A stretch of DNA of 64,000 nt from Rebecca billardiae RCC1528. Taxonomy: Eukaryota > Haptophyta. Numbering within the stretch: the first letter of the stretch is position 1; every line of letters begins with the position of its first letter. The notes beneath the pieces were generated by a model that worked only from the letters and a program-made list of their open reading frames with translations, was not told the DNA's origin and ran no database searches. Made by a program: the position numbers and the translations under genes. Below are positions 41,860 through 51,600 of the stretch, in pieces. The stretch is from assembly GCA_965240325.2 (NCBI GenBank), contig OZ251228.1, forward strand, positions 1,984,001 to 2,048,000, in the 5' to 3' direction.

Positions 41860-42275
41860 TGTCTAGCGATATAGCTTCAGCATCATATATTCCCGCGCCT
41901 CGTCATCTTCGGCTCGGTCTCGCCTCTCGGTGCGCGGCTGCGCAGCGCCGTCGGTCCGTGAGCGCACGGGCCGCGGGCGCGGGGGCAGGGCCAGCCGAGT
42001 GGCGCGCGCTCTCGCTCTGCCGGCACGAGGCGCGCCGGCTGAGCGACCAGCGGCCCGTCGTCGAGCGCATGGCGCAGCGCGAGCACCTGAAGGCAGGTGC
42101 GCCCGCACGCGCGCACGCGCCGGCCCGCGCCGCGCGGCGCCTCTCAGTCTCGGAGTCTCGCTCGCCCTGCGCGCGCGCGCCGCCGCCCGGCCGGGCCGCT
42201 TCTCCTCGCGGCCCGCGGCGACAGTCCTCATCGGCCCGCCATGTCAGACTGAGACAGCAGCCGACGGAGGGTGCA

Positions 42276-42330
42276 CCGCGAGCCCCTAACTACGTTGGTT
42301 CTACGGAAGGACCGCGGAACGCGGTCATCA
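42276..42330 (+). repeat. Hairpin-tipped direct repeat, copy 2
   Basis: Same element as 41802-41859; the ~420-bp interval between them is unrelated GC-rich DNA. It is followed by AT-rich simple sequence. Confidence 0.85.
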
Positions 42331-42547
42331 TATAACTATATATAAGTATATATATATATTATTGCTGATGCTGTATTATAAAGTTCAGTTTTATTAGTCT
42401 TATAAAAAGTCTGGCAGCCTGCTGGCCACTGCGACTGTAGTAGTGTCAACTGGCGGCGCGGCGGAATGTAGCGATGATGCGCTGATGATAATCACCTGAT
42501 GAGCTAGTCGCGATCGTCGTGCGCACATTCAGCCTTAGACGCGATCA

Positions 42548-44162
42548 TCAGATCATGCGCAGCCACTCACCCTCCCTGGCCTCTGCCATCGCGTCATCCT
42601 CGAGCTCGCCAGACTCCGAGCTCATCTCGCTCTCCTCGGCCTCGACGAAGCGGTTCATGAGCGGAGGCACGCGCTGGAATTTGAGCCCGTTCGTGAATGC
42701 GGTGCCCCCGTTCGGCGGCAGGCTGAGCGCCCACGGCGGCACGCCGCGCGTGAACGCGCTGTGCAGGTGCGGTGGCTGCGGCGCGCGCACGAGCTCGATG
42801 TTGTTGGTGGACCACCGTGAGTGCACCACGCTCTGCACAACTCGCAGCTGCCACGGCGCGGCGGCACTGGGGCGCTGGCTGAGCGAGACCGCGGCGTACA
42901 GGTCGGCGGTGGTCAGCCGGCGCTTCGAGGTCGGGCGCGGCGCCGGGGGCGCGCTTGACGTCGGCGCTGGGCTGCCGCCACCAGCGGATGTGGAGGCAGC
43001 TGCTGCGCTCGCGGGCGCGCCTGCCGGCACGGCCGTGCTCTGACTCCCGGCCGCGCCCGGCTTGGGCGCGGCCGCGCTCGGCGCGGGATCCTTCGCGTCT
43101 GTCGCCGGAGCAGCGGCCCCGGTGGCAGCGGCAGGCGCGGCGGCGCTCGGCTTGCGCGCCGTGCCCTCCTCCTCCGCCTTGACCACAGGCCACTCCGCCG
43201 GCGCCGCGGCCGCGACCATGGGTTGGGCGGGTGCGGCAGCGGGCGCCGCACCAGCCGCGCGGCCGGTCGGCGTCGGCGCCGCGGCGGGCGCGGCGATTAA
43301 GGGCCCGCTGGGCTGCCTCGTGGGTTGCGGCGGTTGCGCCTGCGGCTGCGCCCGTGCCCGGCTCGCGCCCGCGTGCTGCGGCTTGGGCACCGCGAGCACG
43401 GCCGCAGACAGCAGGCTGCGCACGTGGCAGTGCACCGCCTGTGTAAGCATCAGCAGGCACTCCTCCGACACGTCGCGGAGCATCGACGTGTCGGAGGGCA
43501 CCGCACTGAGCACGCGGCGGCGTAGCGCGAGCAGCTGCGCGCGCGACGGGTGCGGCATGAACGCACAGCTGCGCACGCGCCCGCGGCTCACTGTCGGGAG
43601 CCGCATGAGCCCGCTGCCCGACTGCGGGCGCCGCCACGCGCGCGGCGCGGTGTACGCAGGGCCGATGGCGGGGGGTGCGGCGGGCGACGCGGCGCGCGGG
43701 CGTGAGTGGCAGGCTCCGCGCACGCTCCACCGCGCGCGTGCCGCGGCCGCGCGGCGCGCGCACGCGCGCGCGCACCTTGAAGCGCATCGCGTTCTTGGTG
43801 AGCGACAGCACCTGCCCACGCTCGCCAGAGACCGCCTGCGAGCTCGCCTGCAGCAGGCCGGGGAGCGCCGGCCGGACGGAGCCCCACGTCCCGCGGAACG
43901 GGTTCGCGCTCGCCGGCTGCGTGCGCCGTCGGACGCTGGGCAGCGAGCGGCTCGCACTCGCGAATATGGCGCGGAAGAAATCGTTGTGAGCGCGCAGCTC
44001 ATCCTCGCTGAGCGTCTCGCGGAGGAACGAGTCGAGCTCGCGCTTGGAGAGCTTGGCGACGAGGAAGGAGCGGAGGAAGGACCAGTACCGGGCGCCGCGC
44101 TGCTCGCCGAGCGACGCGAGCAGCGAGTCGCGCGCGTTGCACGGGTCGACAAGCCGCTCCAT
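42548..44162 (-). CDS. SAGA complex subunit Tad1/Hfi1-like (SAGA-Tad1 domain), two exons
   Basis: Exons 44162-43776 and 43621-42548 (154-nt GT-AG intron, donor GTGCG) give 486 aa. The N-terminal half of the SAGA-Tad1 domain is clear: LLASLGEQRGARYWSFLRSF, then AKLSKRELDSFLRETL and LRAHNDFFRAIFASA. After the splice, LLALRRRVLSAV and LTQAVHCHVRSLLSAAV (aa ~155-200) fit its C-terminal helices, the histone-fold-like part. A long Ala/Pro-rich linker follows, then a conserved-looking C-terminal block (LTTADLYAAVSLSQRP...SRWSTNNIELV) and an acidic end. Tad1/Hfi1 is a core scaffold of the SAGA transcription coactivator in the nucleus. It is divergent from the sulfotransferase gene (147-bp spacer). 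Confidence 0.85.
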
Positions 44163-44309
44163 CGCACTTGCCAGCGGGCGAGACGCCGGCCGGGGCAGCC
44201 TCGCTGCCCTCGCTGCCAGAGGCCACTCGAGCCAGACATCGTCGTGTTCATCAGCGAGCCATTGTCAGCCTCATCTGCTACGTATGGTAACAGAGATGGC
44301 GGGGGAAGA
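44163..44309. promoter_or_regulatory. Divergent intergenic spacer, 147 bp, presumed bidirectional promoter
   Basis: It lies between the Tad1-like and sulfotransferase starts. If the sulfotransferase begins at the alternative ATG at 44343 the spacer is 180 bp. Confidence 0.45.
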
Positions 44310-45311
44310 ATGCTAGTTGACAATGGGGCCGCGCTAATCTTCATGGCCATGCACCGCAGGAGCACCTGGCGCGCCGTCGTCGTGATCATCGGTCTGGGCT
44401 CACGAGCGCACGTGGCAGCGGGCTCGGCATCAGGCGAGCTCAACTCTGCCCCCGGCGTCGCGCGCGCTCGGCAGCTCGCGCAGAGCGCCAGCTGCCAGCA
44501 AGCGGTCCACGAGACGCGCCGCGAATTCATGTGGCACCACACGATCAACGACGTGTACGTGAACGCGCCGCTGAAGCTTGTATTCATTCGAAACCCTAAG
44601 GCCGCGAGCACCGCGGTCTTGCGCCTCATGGTCAAGTACTCTGGTACGCACAGCAAAAGCCTGCAGGCGCCATACCTAGCCTTCCGAGATCGTACGATCG
44701 GCCGGCGCCGGAGGAGGATCGGCGCGTGGTGGCTGCCCGGTTTCGTCTGGGCGGAGAATATGACCGTCTTCACGGTCATCCGCGAGCCCATCGACGCCTT
44801 CGTTTCTGGGTACGCCGAGACCATGCGCCGGTGGCACAGGTGGGGCGGCCAGGCGCAGCCGCCGGAAAAGAGCAGCAGTGGCGTGTGCAAATCATTTGGC
44901 GTTGACTGCCTCGCGAGCGCGCGCGGCGCGGTGGACCGGTTCGAGACGTTCATCGACGACATGCGCGCGGGGCACGACTGCGGCCCGCAGGCGTACCACG
45001 CCTGGCCACAGATGATGAAGCTGGATATGGCCCTCCGCATCGACTTCATCGCGACGCTCCCGACGCTCGCCTCCGACTTTGAGGATTTAGTTCATCTCTC
45101 CACGGGCAGAAAACGGGCGCGCGTGCGATCTGCGCCTAAGAAGAATGCCGCCGCGACGAGCGACAAGTGCATCGCGGCGACGGAGAAGTGGGCGCTGCGC
45201 AACGCGTCCGAGGCAGCGCTCGACAAGCTGCACGCGTACCTTGCATCCGATCTGGAGTGCTTCCGGGGCATGCAGTTGAGCAGCTCCCGCCAATTGTCTA
45301 CTAGAGCCTAG
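44310..45311 (+). CDS. Golgi-type carbohydrate sulfotransferase
   Basis: This is a single-exon 333-aa protein. After a weak hydrophobic N-terminus (WRAVVVIIGLGS) the PAPS-binding motifs are both present: LVFIRNPKAASTAVLRLM (5'-phosphosulfate loop, aa ~90-107) and FTVIREPIDAFVSGYAETM (3'-phosphate site with Arg and Ser, aa ~154-172). These place it in the sulfotransferase-2-like group that sulfates sugars on glycoproteins or polysaccharides in the Golgi. Acceptor unknown. ATGs at 44310, 44343 and 44349 are all possible starts; the later ones put the hydrophobic span nearer the N-terminus. Confidence 0.83.
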   Translation: MLVDNGAALIFMAMHRRSTWRAVVVIIGLGSRAHVAAGSASGELNSAPGVARARQLAQSASCQQAVHETRREFMWHHTINDVYVNAPLKLVFIRNPKAASTAVLRLMVKYSGTHSKSLQAPYLAFRDRTIGRRRRRIGAWWLPGFVWAENMTVFTVIREPIDAFVSGYAETMRRWHRWGGQAQPPEKSSSGVCKSFGVDCLASARGAVDRFETFIDDMRAGHDCGPQAYHAWPQMMKLDMALRIDFIATLPTLASDFEDLVHLSTGRKRARVRSAPKKNAAATSDKCIAATEKWALRNASEAALDKLHAYLASDLECFRGMQLSSSRQLSTRA

Positions 45312-45779
45312 TATGAGCCCGAACCGCCCGCTTGTACACGCGAATATAACAGTAGGTATATGATATCCGCCCGAGTAGCGGTCTCCGGCCCGGCGGTTCG
45401 GACGGTGTCCGAGCCGAACTCGAAGCCGTCTTCTGGGCTACCGCGGCCGAGTACTACGGGGCGGTACGGGCTCAGGGGCTTTAGGCTGTCACCTTCTATC
45501 TGCTGGGACGGGTGGCAGCCCTGTCAGGTACCCTCCCTCTGCAGCTGGCCAGCCCCCAAGGCAGCGGTGTACCGGTACTTGCAGTGAAGCTGTGAAGTAC
45601 GTACTAACTCTATGATTTAAATTTTTATTAAAAACACAGGCACGAGGGCGCAGCTCTCCTGATTCGTCTGTCGAAGTACTGATTGGAGACAGAGGGTGTG
45701 AGCGCGTTGGCCGCGGGTGAGGACCTAGTCGTCGCCGATGCTGATCACTGCTTATTCATCAGTAGTAACTACATAATAA

Positions 45780-45925
45780 TTCCCCCTTATTTAAGTTATT
45801 TATAATAACGGGCTCCGGGTGATCGGACCGGCGTCCGAAAGTGACCTCCAGCCCTACCCTGCCCCTGGCCAGCCCCCCGCAACTGAACCACCACTGCCCG
45901 CCACCCAACCCGTCAAACCACGACT
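45780..45925 (-). repeat. Dispersed repeat family, minus-strand copy
   Basis: The reverse complement shares, in order, GGTTGGGTG, GGGGGCTGGCCAGGG, TAGGGCTGGAGG and GATCACCCGGAGCCCGTTAT with 48100-48207. The end is diverged into AT-rich sequence. Confidence 0.8.
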
Positions 45926-48099
45926 GATGGCCACTTAGTAGCCTGGTCCAAACGCACTGGAGCACTTTCGGGGATTTTATCGCCAAATGAATGCGGGCCC
46001 CTAGGCGCGCGCTCACACCCGGAAACAGCGTAGCAAATGGGCCCAGCCCGGGCGGAGCAAAAGTTTCGGCCTAAAAATCGCATCCGCGGCCCGTCGTGAG
46101 CGTGCGCGCGCGCGCCGCGGACAACTACGGACACATAGAGAATCGTCAGTCTGAATGTGGGTAAGTACTTAGCCGAAATGAGCCCAAACGCACGAACTTA
46201 CTTATTGGCGTACGTCGAGGCGAACATGAACCTTGGTACAGGCCATTAGGATGGGCTCTGGTCTGTGCGCAAGTGGCCGTACTCAACTACTGCAAGATTG
46301 ACTATATTACCCATTTGTACCCGCATAATATGGGAAATTTACCCGCATAAATATGCGTTCTGAGTCTGTGTAATTAAATGCCAGTATGTCGTTACATATT
46401 CGCCATAGGTGGGTAGCTGTCCCAGGCTGCACGATTAGTGCGGCGCTCGGGGTGCAGTGGTCGGACGAGGCTCCGCCTGGCCTTCCGCGCACTCCTGCAG
46501 ACAAGAAGAGGGCCGGACTCCCACCCGGCCAGGCGTGCGACAGTCGGTCAGGTGCTGGACCTGGTCTGGAGACCATCTCCTGCGTGGCGACTGGCCGATG
46601 TGCGGCACAACGCGCGCCGCCGTGAGCCACACGGCAGGTTCGCAACGGATCCGGATCGCGTGTCCATGGCGGCGTGCATCGAGTCATTCAAGCTGTCAAG
46701 TCGCGTGCCACGCCCGCCCATTCACTTGGGGCATCCGTACTGCCTACAACGACGACATGTGCGTCCTTAGACGAGGCATAATCGCGGTTCTAGCTGCTCG
46801 TCCAAGGGTCAGATCGCACGTCCTTGCTCGCCCGACAGCCTCAACGGCGGACTGATGTGATCCGCGGGTGACGATGCGACCGCTTCGAGTGCGCCTACGG
46901 CCACCACCGGGGTGGGGATCGTTCATGGGCACCCTCCGCGTGCCATGACATGCTCTGGCCGTGCGTGGTGACTTGACCCACCGCACGTAAACGGGGAAGA
47001 CACCCGAGCACGTGCTTCCGAGCCACCCGAATGGCACAATGTGCCACCCATGGACACCAAACACGTGCCAAAGCGCGAGCCTTGCGTGCTGGAGTAGCCG
47101 CACGACACCAAGGAAGACGTACGAGCGCTCTCAACCATCTTCAAGCGACGACTCCGTCGACTCTGCCTCGCAGACCGCGGTACGATCCTCGACCTTGTGC
47201 TCGCAGCAAAGGCCACGACGGTAAAGCAGCACCCAGGGGATGGGAGTCAGCCGGCAGCCACTACAATGTAACTGTACATACCCAGCCCCGCAAGGCGAGC
47301 CGTCCTGATCGCCCCCAGCCCGTCATACAGCTCCACGAGAAGCACAAATCGACTGCCGCCGCCTTGGGCGACCCATGCGCAAACGTGACGGGACTGGCCG
47401 GATGAAGCGTTGGCGATGCGCAGCGCGCCCAACGCTGGTGGTGGCATCGAGTACATGCTAGGGGTAGGCGGTGCCCCATGCGAGCCGTCGCGTGCCGCGC
47501 ATATTCCCGGAGGTGCCCCTTCTCGAAGGCGCAGCGCAACCCAGCAGCTGAGCGTTCGACGCGCGCCGTCGGGCGAGAAGTCGACCTGGCGACGGACCGC
47601 GGGCGGCGGAAGCAACGCAGACATGTCGCTTAAGGTGTGCACGCACACCGCCGGGGCACCCGAACGATGTGTCCAGCACTACACCTGACATGAGGCGGCG
47701 CAGTCGTCCAGTCGAGGCTCTCGAGCCCCTTCCGACCTCGTCGCGGCGAGCCGTCGGACGGCCGGTGGCGATTTTTGACGAGCGCGACGAGCGACGAGAA
47801 AAATCGGGAGAAATGAGGCGCCCAAAATCCGAAAAAGGCTTTTTCAGTGGCGACAATCGGGATGGACCAGGCTACACTTAGACCGAGACTGGCACCTTAA
47901 TTGCCTTATTGCCTCAGTGACACCACTCCACTGTGAGTGTGAGTCTGTGGACAGCCCGCCTCCACTCTCCAGAGGCAGAGTGAGAGGGGGCGGGGGTATG
48001 CCATTGGTTAGTGCCATTCACCATTGCCCATTGGCCATTGCCAACCAACGACACTCAACAGGAGTGGTGTCAAGACACTAGGTGTCTCGGTCAGTGGTT

Positions 48100-48207
48100 T
48101 GATGAGGTTGGGTGCCAGGGTGGTGGTTGGTTGGGGGCTGGCCAGGGTAGGGCTGGAGGCTTCGGCCGCCAGCCTGATCACCCGGAGCCCGTTATAAAGG
48201 GGAATTT
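48100..48207 (+). repeat. Dispersed repeat family, plus-strand copy
   Basis: It contains the hairpin GGCTGG-A-GGC-TTCG-GCC-G-CCAGCC (TTCG loop) directly before the terminal GATCACCCGG motif, followed by AAAGGGGAATT. Confidence 0.88.
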
Positions 48208-48356
48208 TAAAAAGGACAACAGCCAGGGGTGCCCTGCCTACAGTGTCGACTGCTCATCTTATTCTTACTAAACGGTGTCAGAGCGCGCTCTCGAGCGCGT
48301 GCCTCCGAGCGCGGGGCGGCCGCTTGCTGCAATGGCCGCCTCGATGAGGTGCGGCA

Positions 48357-48408
48357 ACGCGCCCCTCACCTGCCTGCGCCGGTCTGTTTTGTGGCGGTGT
48401 CTTTGTGC
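48357..48408 (+). repeat. Dispersed ~55-bp repeat, copy 2
   Basis: Matches 13034-13088 with a small deletion; lies between two copies of the GATCACCCGG family. Confidence 0.85.
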
Positions 48409-48424
48409 AATCATAGTAAGTTTG

Positions 48425-48536
48425 AGGTTGGGTGAGGGTGGTGGTTGGTTGGGGTTGGTTGGGGGCTGGCCAGGGTAGGGCTGGAGGCTTCGGCCGCCAG
48501 CCTGATCACCCGGAGCCCGTTATAAAGGGGAATTTG
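48425..48536 (+). repeat. Dispersed repeat family, second plus-strand copy
   Basis: Nearly identical to 48100-48207 over the last ~80 bp, including the TTCG hairpin and the terminal motif. Confidence 0.9.
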
Positions 48537-48634
48537 AAAAAACAACTGTAGACTCGATATGGGGGTACCACGGGACTACGTAGTACGTACGCAGGATAGT
48601 AGCAATGGCGCCGGGCGGGCTTGGGTTCGACAGC

Positions 48635-51600
48635 TCAGCCGTCGACGAGCGCGGCGAGCACCGCGTGGAGCAGCGACGCCGTCTCGCTCCGGCCGCTGCC
48701 CTTCTGCTTGCCGCCCCGGGGCGTGCGCGGACCACTCGGCCGGCCGAACGTCGCCTGCGCCGGCTTCTTCGTGGGCGTGCGCGGGCCGCCCTTCAGCCCG
48801 CCGCCGAATCCGATTGACGGCCGCGAGCCCGCGGTGCGCGCCATCGCGTGGTTCTTGCGCTCGATGGCGATGGCGAGGGACTGCAGCCGGCTGCTCGCAA
48901 ACGCACGCGCGCGTGGCGTGGGCGATGCCGTGAGCATGAGCACGCGCTCGCCCCCAGGCGCGGGCCTCGCGCGGCGCGGCGCGGCGCGGCACGGCGCGGC
49001 GCGGCGCACGCACCCGACTGACTCCTTGCGGCCGCGCATCTGCCGCGCGTACTCGGCGCGGCCTGCAAAGGCGCGCAGCGCGATGAGGCACGGCGTGGTC
49101 ACCTCCGGCTTCTCGCGGTGGATGGCGAGTAGCTCGGTCAGCACGTCCACCACGTCGGGCGCCGCAAACACCACGGGCATCATGTAGTCGTACCGGCACA
49201 CGTTGCGCAGCGCGCTCACCTGCGCGGCGTGCGCGGCCGGGCGGCGCGGCGGGTGGGGAGCAGCGCGGGGCAGGTCGGCGCGGCGTGTGGCCGGGCGCGC
49301 GTGAGCGCGGCGCTCGAGGCGCGCGCGCCTCGGCCGACCGACACCGGCCGCGCTTGCGCTTGCGCTTGCGCGCGGCCACGCACCGCATGAGTTGCCACCT
49401 GCACGTGCGGCGCTGAGCGGTTGCAGGTGCGCACGAGCTTGACGAGGACCGGGATGGCGCCCGAGCCGACGAGCTGCTCGCAGCACGAGGCGGAGGCGGA
49501 GGTGGAGAGGTCGAGGAGCTGCACCGCCTTGAGCACGAAGCCCAGGTTCGTCGAGGTGAGCAGCACCTGCACGCGCGCGCGCCGACGCGTCGACCAGTGG
49601 GCAGGCGGGTGGGGTGCGCGTGCGCGTGTGATTGGCGTGTCAGGAGCGAGGACGGGGCGCGGGTGCGGTGGCGCAAGGGTGCCCGGCTCTGGGCGAGTGG
49701 CGGGAAGCACGCGCACGCGCACGCGCGAGCGCGCGCGGCGCGCACCTGGAGCGAGCTCGCCGTCGCCTCGCCGATCTTGGGCTTGTGCGCCGCGGCCGCG
49801 TGCGCCGCGCGCAGCGCATCGCGCATCAGCCGCAGCTTGCGGCCCGCGCCCCGCTGCACGCGCCGTGCGCGCCACACGGACTGCACGCGAGTGACGCGCC
49901 AGCCGAGCTTGCGCACGCGCGAGCGCGCGACCGCGCCGCGCGCGAAGCGGTTGATCACCGCCGCGGCGGCGTGCGCGAAGCGGGCCCGGCGCACGCGGCG
50001 CGCGCGCGCGCGCGCCTCGCGCTGGATAGCCACGGCCGCGCGCCGCGCCGCGCGCGCGCCGACGCAGGCCAGGCTGAGTGCGGCGAGCGCGCGCGCCGTG
50101 GCGGCGTGCACGCGCGTGTACGCCCACGCGGTGAGCGTGCGCGCGGCGACGCGGCGGCGGACCTCGCGCAGCCGCAGCTCGCGCCGCGCGCGCGCGAGCT
50201 CGCGCCGCGCGAGCGCGCCGCGAGCAGCGGCCTGCACTGCGCGCGCCGCAGCCGTCTGCCGCAGTGCCAGTGCGCGCCGCGCGCCGCGCTGCAAGGCGCG
50301 CGCCGCGGAGTCGCGGCGCGCGCGCTCCATTCGCGCGGCGCGGCGCGCTGGCAGGGCGGCGAGCACGGCGCCGACGGCGCTCTCGCGCTCGAGCGCGCCG
50401 CGCCGAGCTGCCATGCCTCGGCCAATGCGCTGCAGCGCAACGGCAGCGTGCCGCGCGCGCTCCGCCGTGCGCCGGTCGCGCACAATCGCGCGACCGGCCG
50501 CGCCGCGCGCTGCGGCCTGCAGCGCGATGAGAGCGCGCGTGCGCGTGCGCGCGGCGTGCCGGGCGCGCATCCGGCGCGCGGCGGCCTGGAGGAGCAGCAC
50601 GCGCGCGCGCGAGCCGAGGAACGCGCGGCGTGCGAGCGTGGCGCGAGCCGCCGCCTGCACCGCCGTCGCCGCCGCGTCCGCGCGCCGAGCTGCTACGATG
50701 GCTCGAAGCATGGCGCGCACGCGCCGCGCGCCGAGCGCGCGCGCGGACGACTGCAGCCGCGTGGCCGCGCGCACGGCGCAGCGCAGCGCGTTGCGCGCCG
50801 CGAGGCGCCGAGCGTGCGCCTGCGCGAGCGTGGCCGCACGCCGCGCGCGCAAGAGCCCGGCCCGTGCGCGAGCGCGGCGTGCAGCGGCTGCGATGCGCGT
50901 GGCCGCCGAGCGCGCGGCGCGCAGCTGCCTCTTCGCCGCGAGCGTGCGCGCGGCCGCCTGCACGGCAGTCACGGCCGAGCGAGCCCTCGTCAGCTTGGCC
51001 ACGGCGGCACGCATGCGCGCGTGCGCGGCCAGCCGCACCTGCGCCGCCACGGCCGTGCGCAGCATGCCCATGGCGATGGCACCGCGGATGGCCGCCTGCA
51101 CCGCCGTCGCCGCCTCGGCCGCGCGCTTCGCGTCGGCGATGGCGGCGAGCGTGGCGCGCACACGCCGTGCGTGGAGCGCGCGCGCGGCCGCCTGCATCGA
51201 CACGGCCGCTGCAATAGCAGCACGGAGCGCCGTCCGCGCCGCGCGCCGGCGTGCGGCCGCCTGCACGCGCGTGGCCGCGGCACGCGCCGCGCGCAGCACG
51301 CACACCGCCGCGTGTCGGCGCGCCGCCGCCTCGAGCAGCGTCGCCGCAGCCCGCGCCGCAGTCAGCCGAGCCACCGCGGAGCGGCGGCGCGCGGCTGCAG
51401 CCAGCATGATCTGCGCCACGCGTGCGGTCTCGAGCTGCCACCACGCGCTGCGCCGGCGTGCAGCGGCTGCGATGCGCGTGGCCGCCGAGCGCGCGGCCCG
51501 CAGCTGCCTCTTCGCCGCGAGCGTGCGCGCGGCCGCCTGCATGGCAGTCGCGGCGGTGCGTGCCGCGGCCATCACGGCAACAGCGGCACGCATGCGCGCG

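Larger units (their letters stand above)
40410..42547. other. Intergenic region with dispersed repeats
   Basis: No gene is supported. It includes the uninterrupted copy of the dispersed repeat (40495-40645, minus orientation) and a pair of hairpin-tipped direct repeats (41802-41859, 42276-42330). The GC-rich middle (40920-41740) has open frames on several strands but no recognisable protein. Confidence 0.55.
45312..48634. other. Intergenic region with a dispersed repeat family
   Basis: No gene is supported across 3.3 kb; open frames at 46300-47880 lack any family pattern and overlap each other. Repeats: one minus-strand copy (about 45780-45925) and two plus-strand copies (48100-48207, 48425-48536) of a family ending GATCACCCGGAGCCCGTTAT, and a 55-bp repeat at 48357-48408. 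Confidence 0.55.

Noticed and set aside
46307-47856. Several overlapping frames of 60-130 codons
   Set aside because: They overlap on both strands in intergenic DNA without shared motifs; treated as chance open frames.
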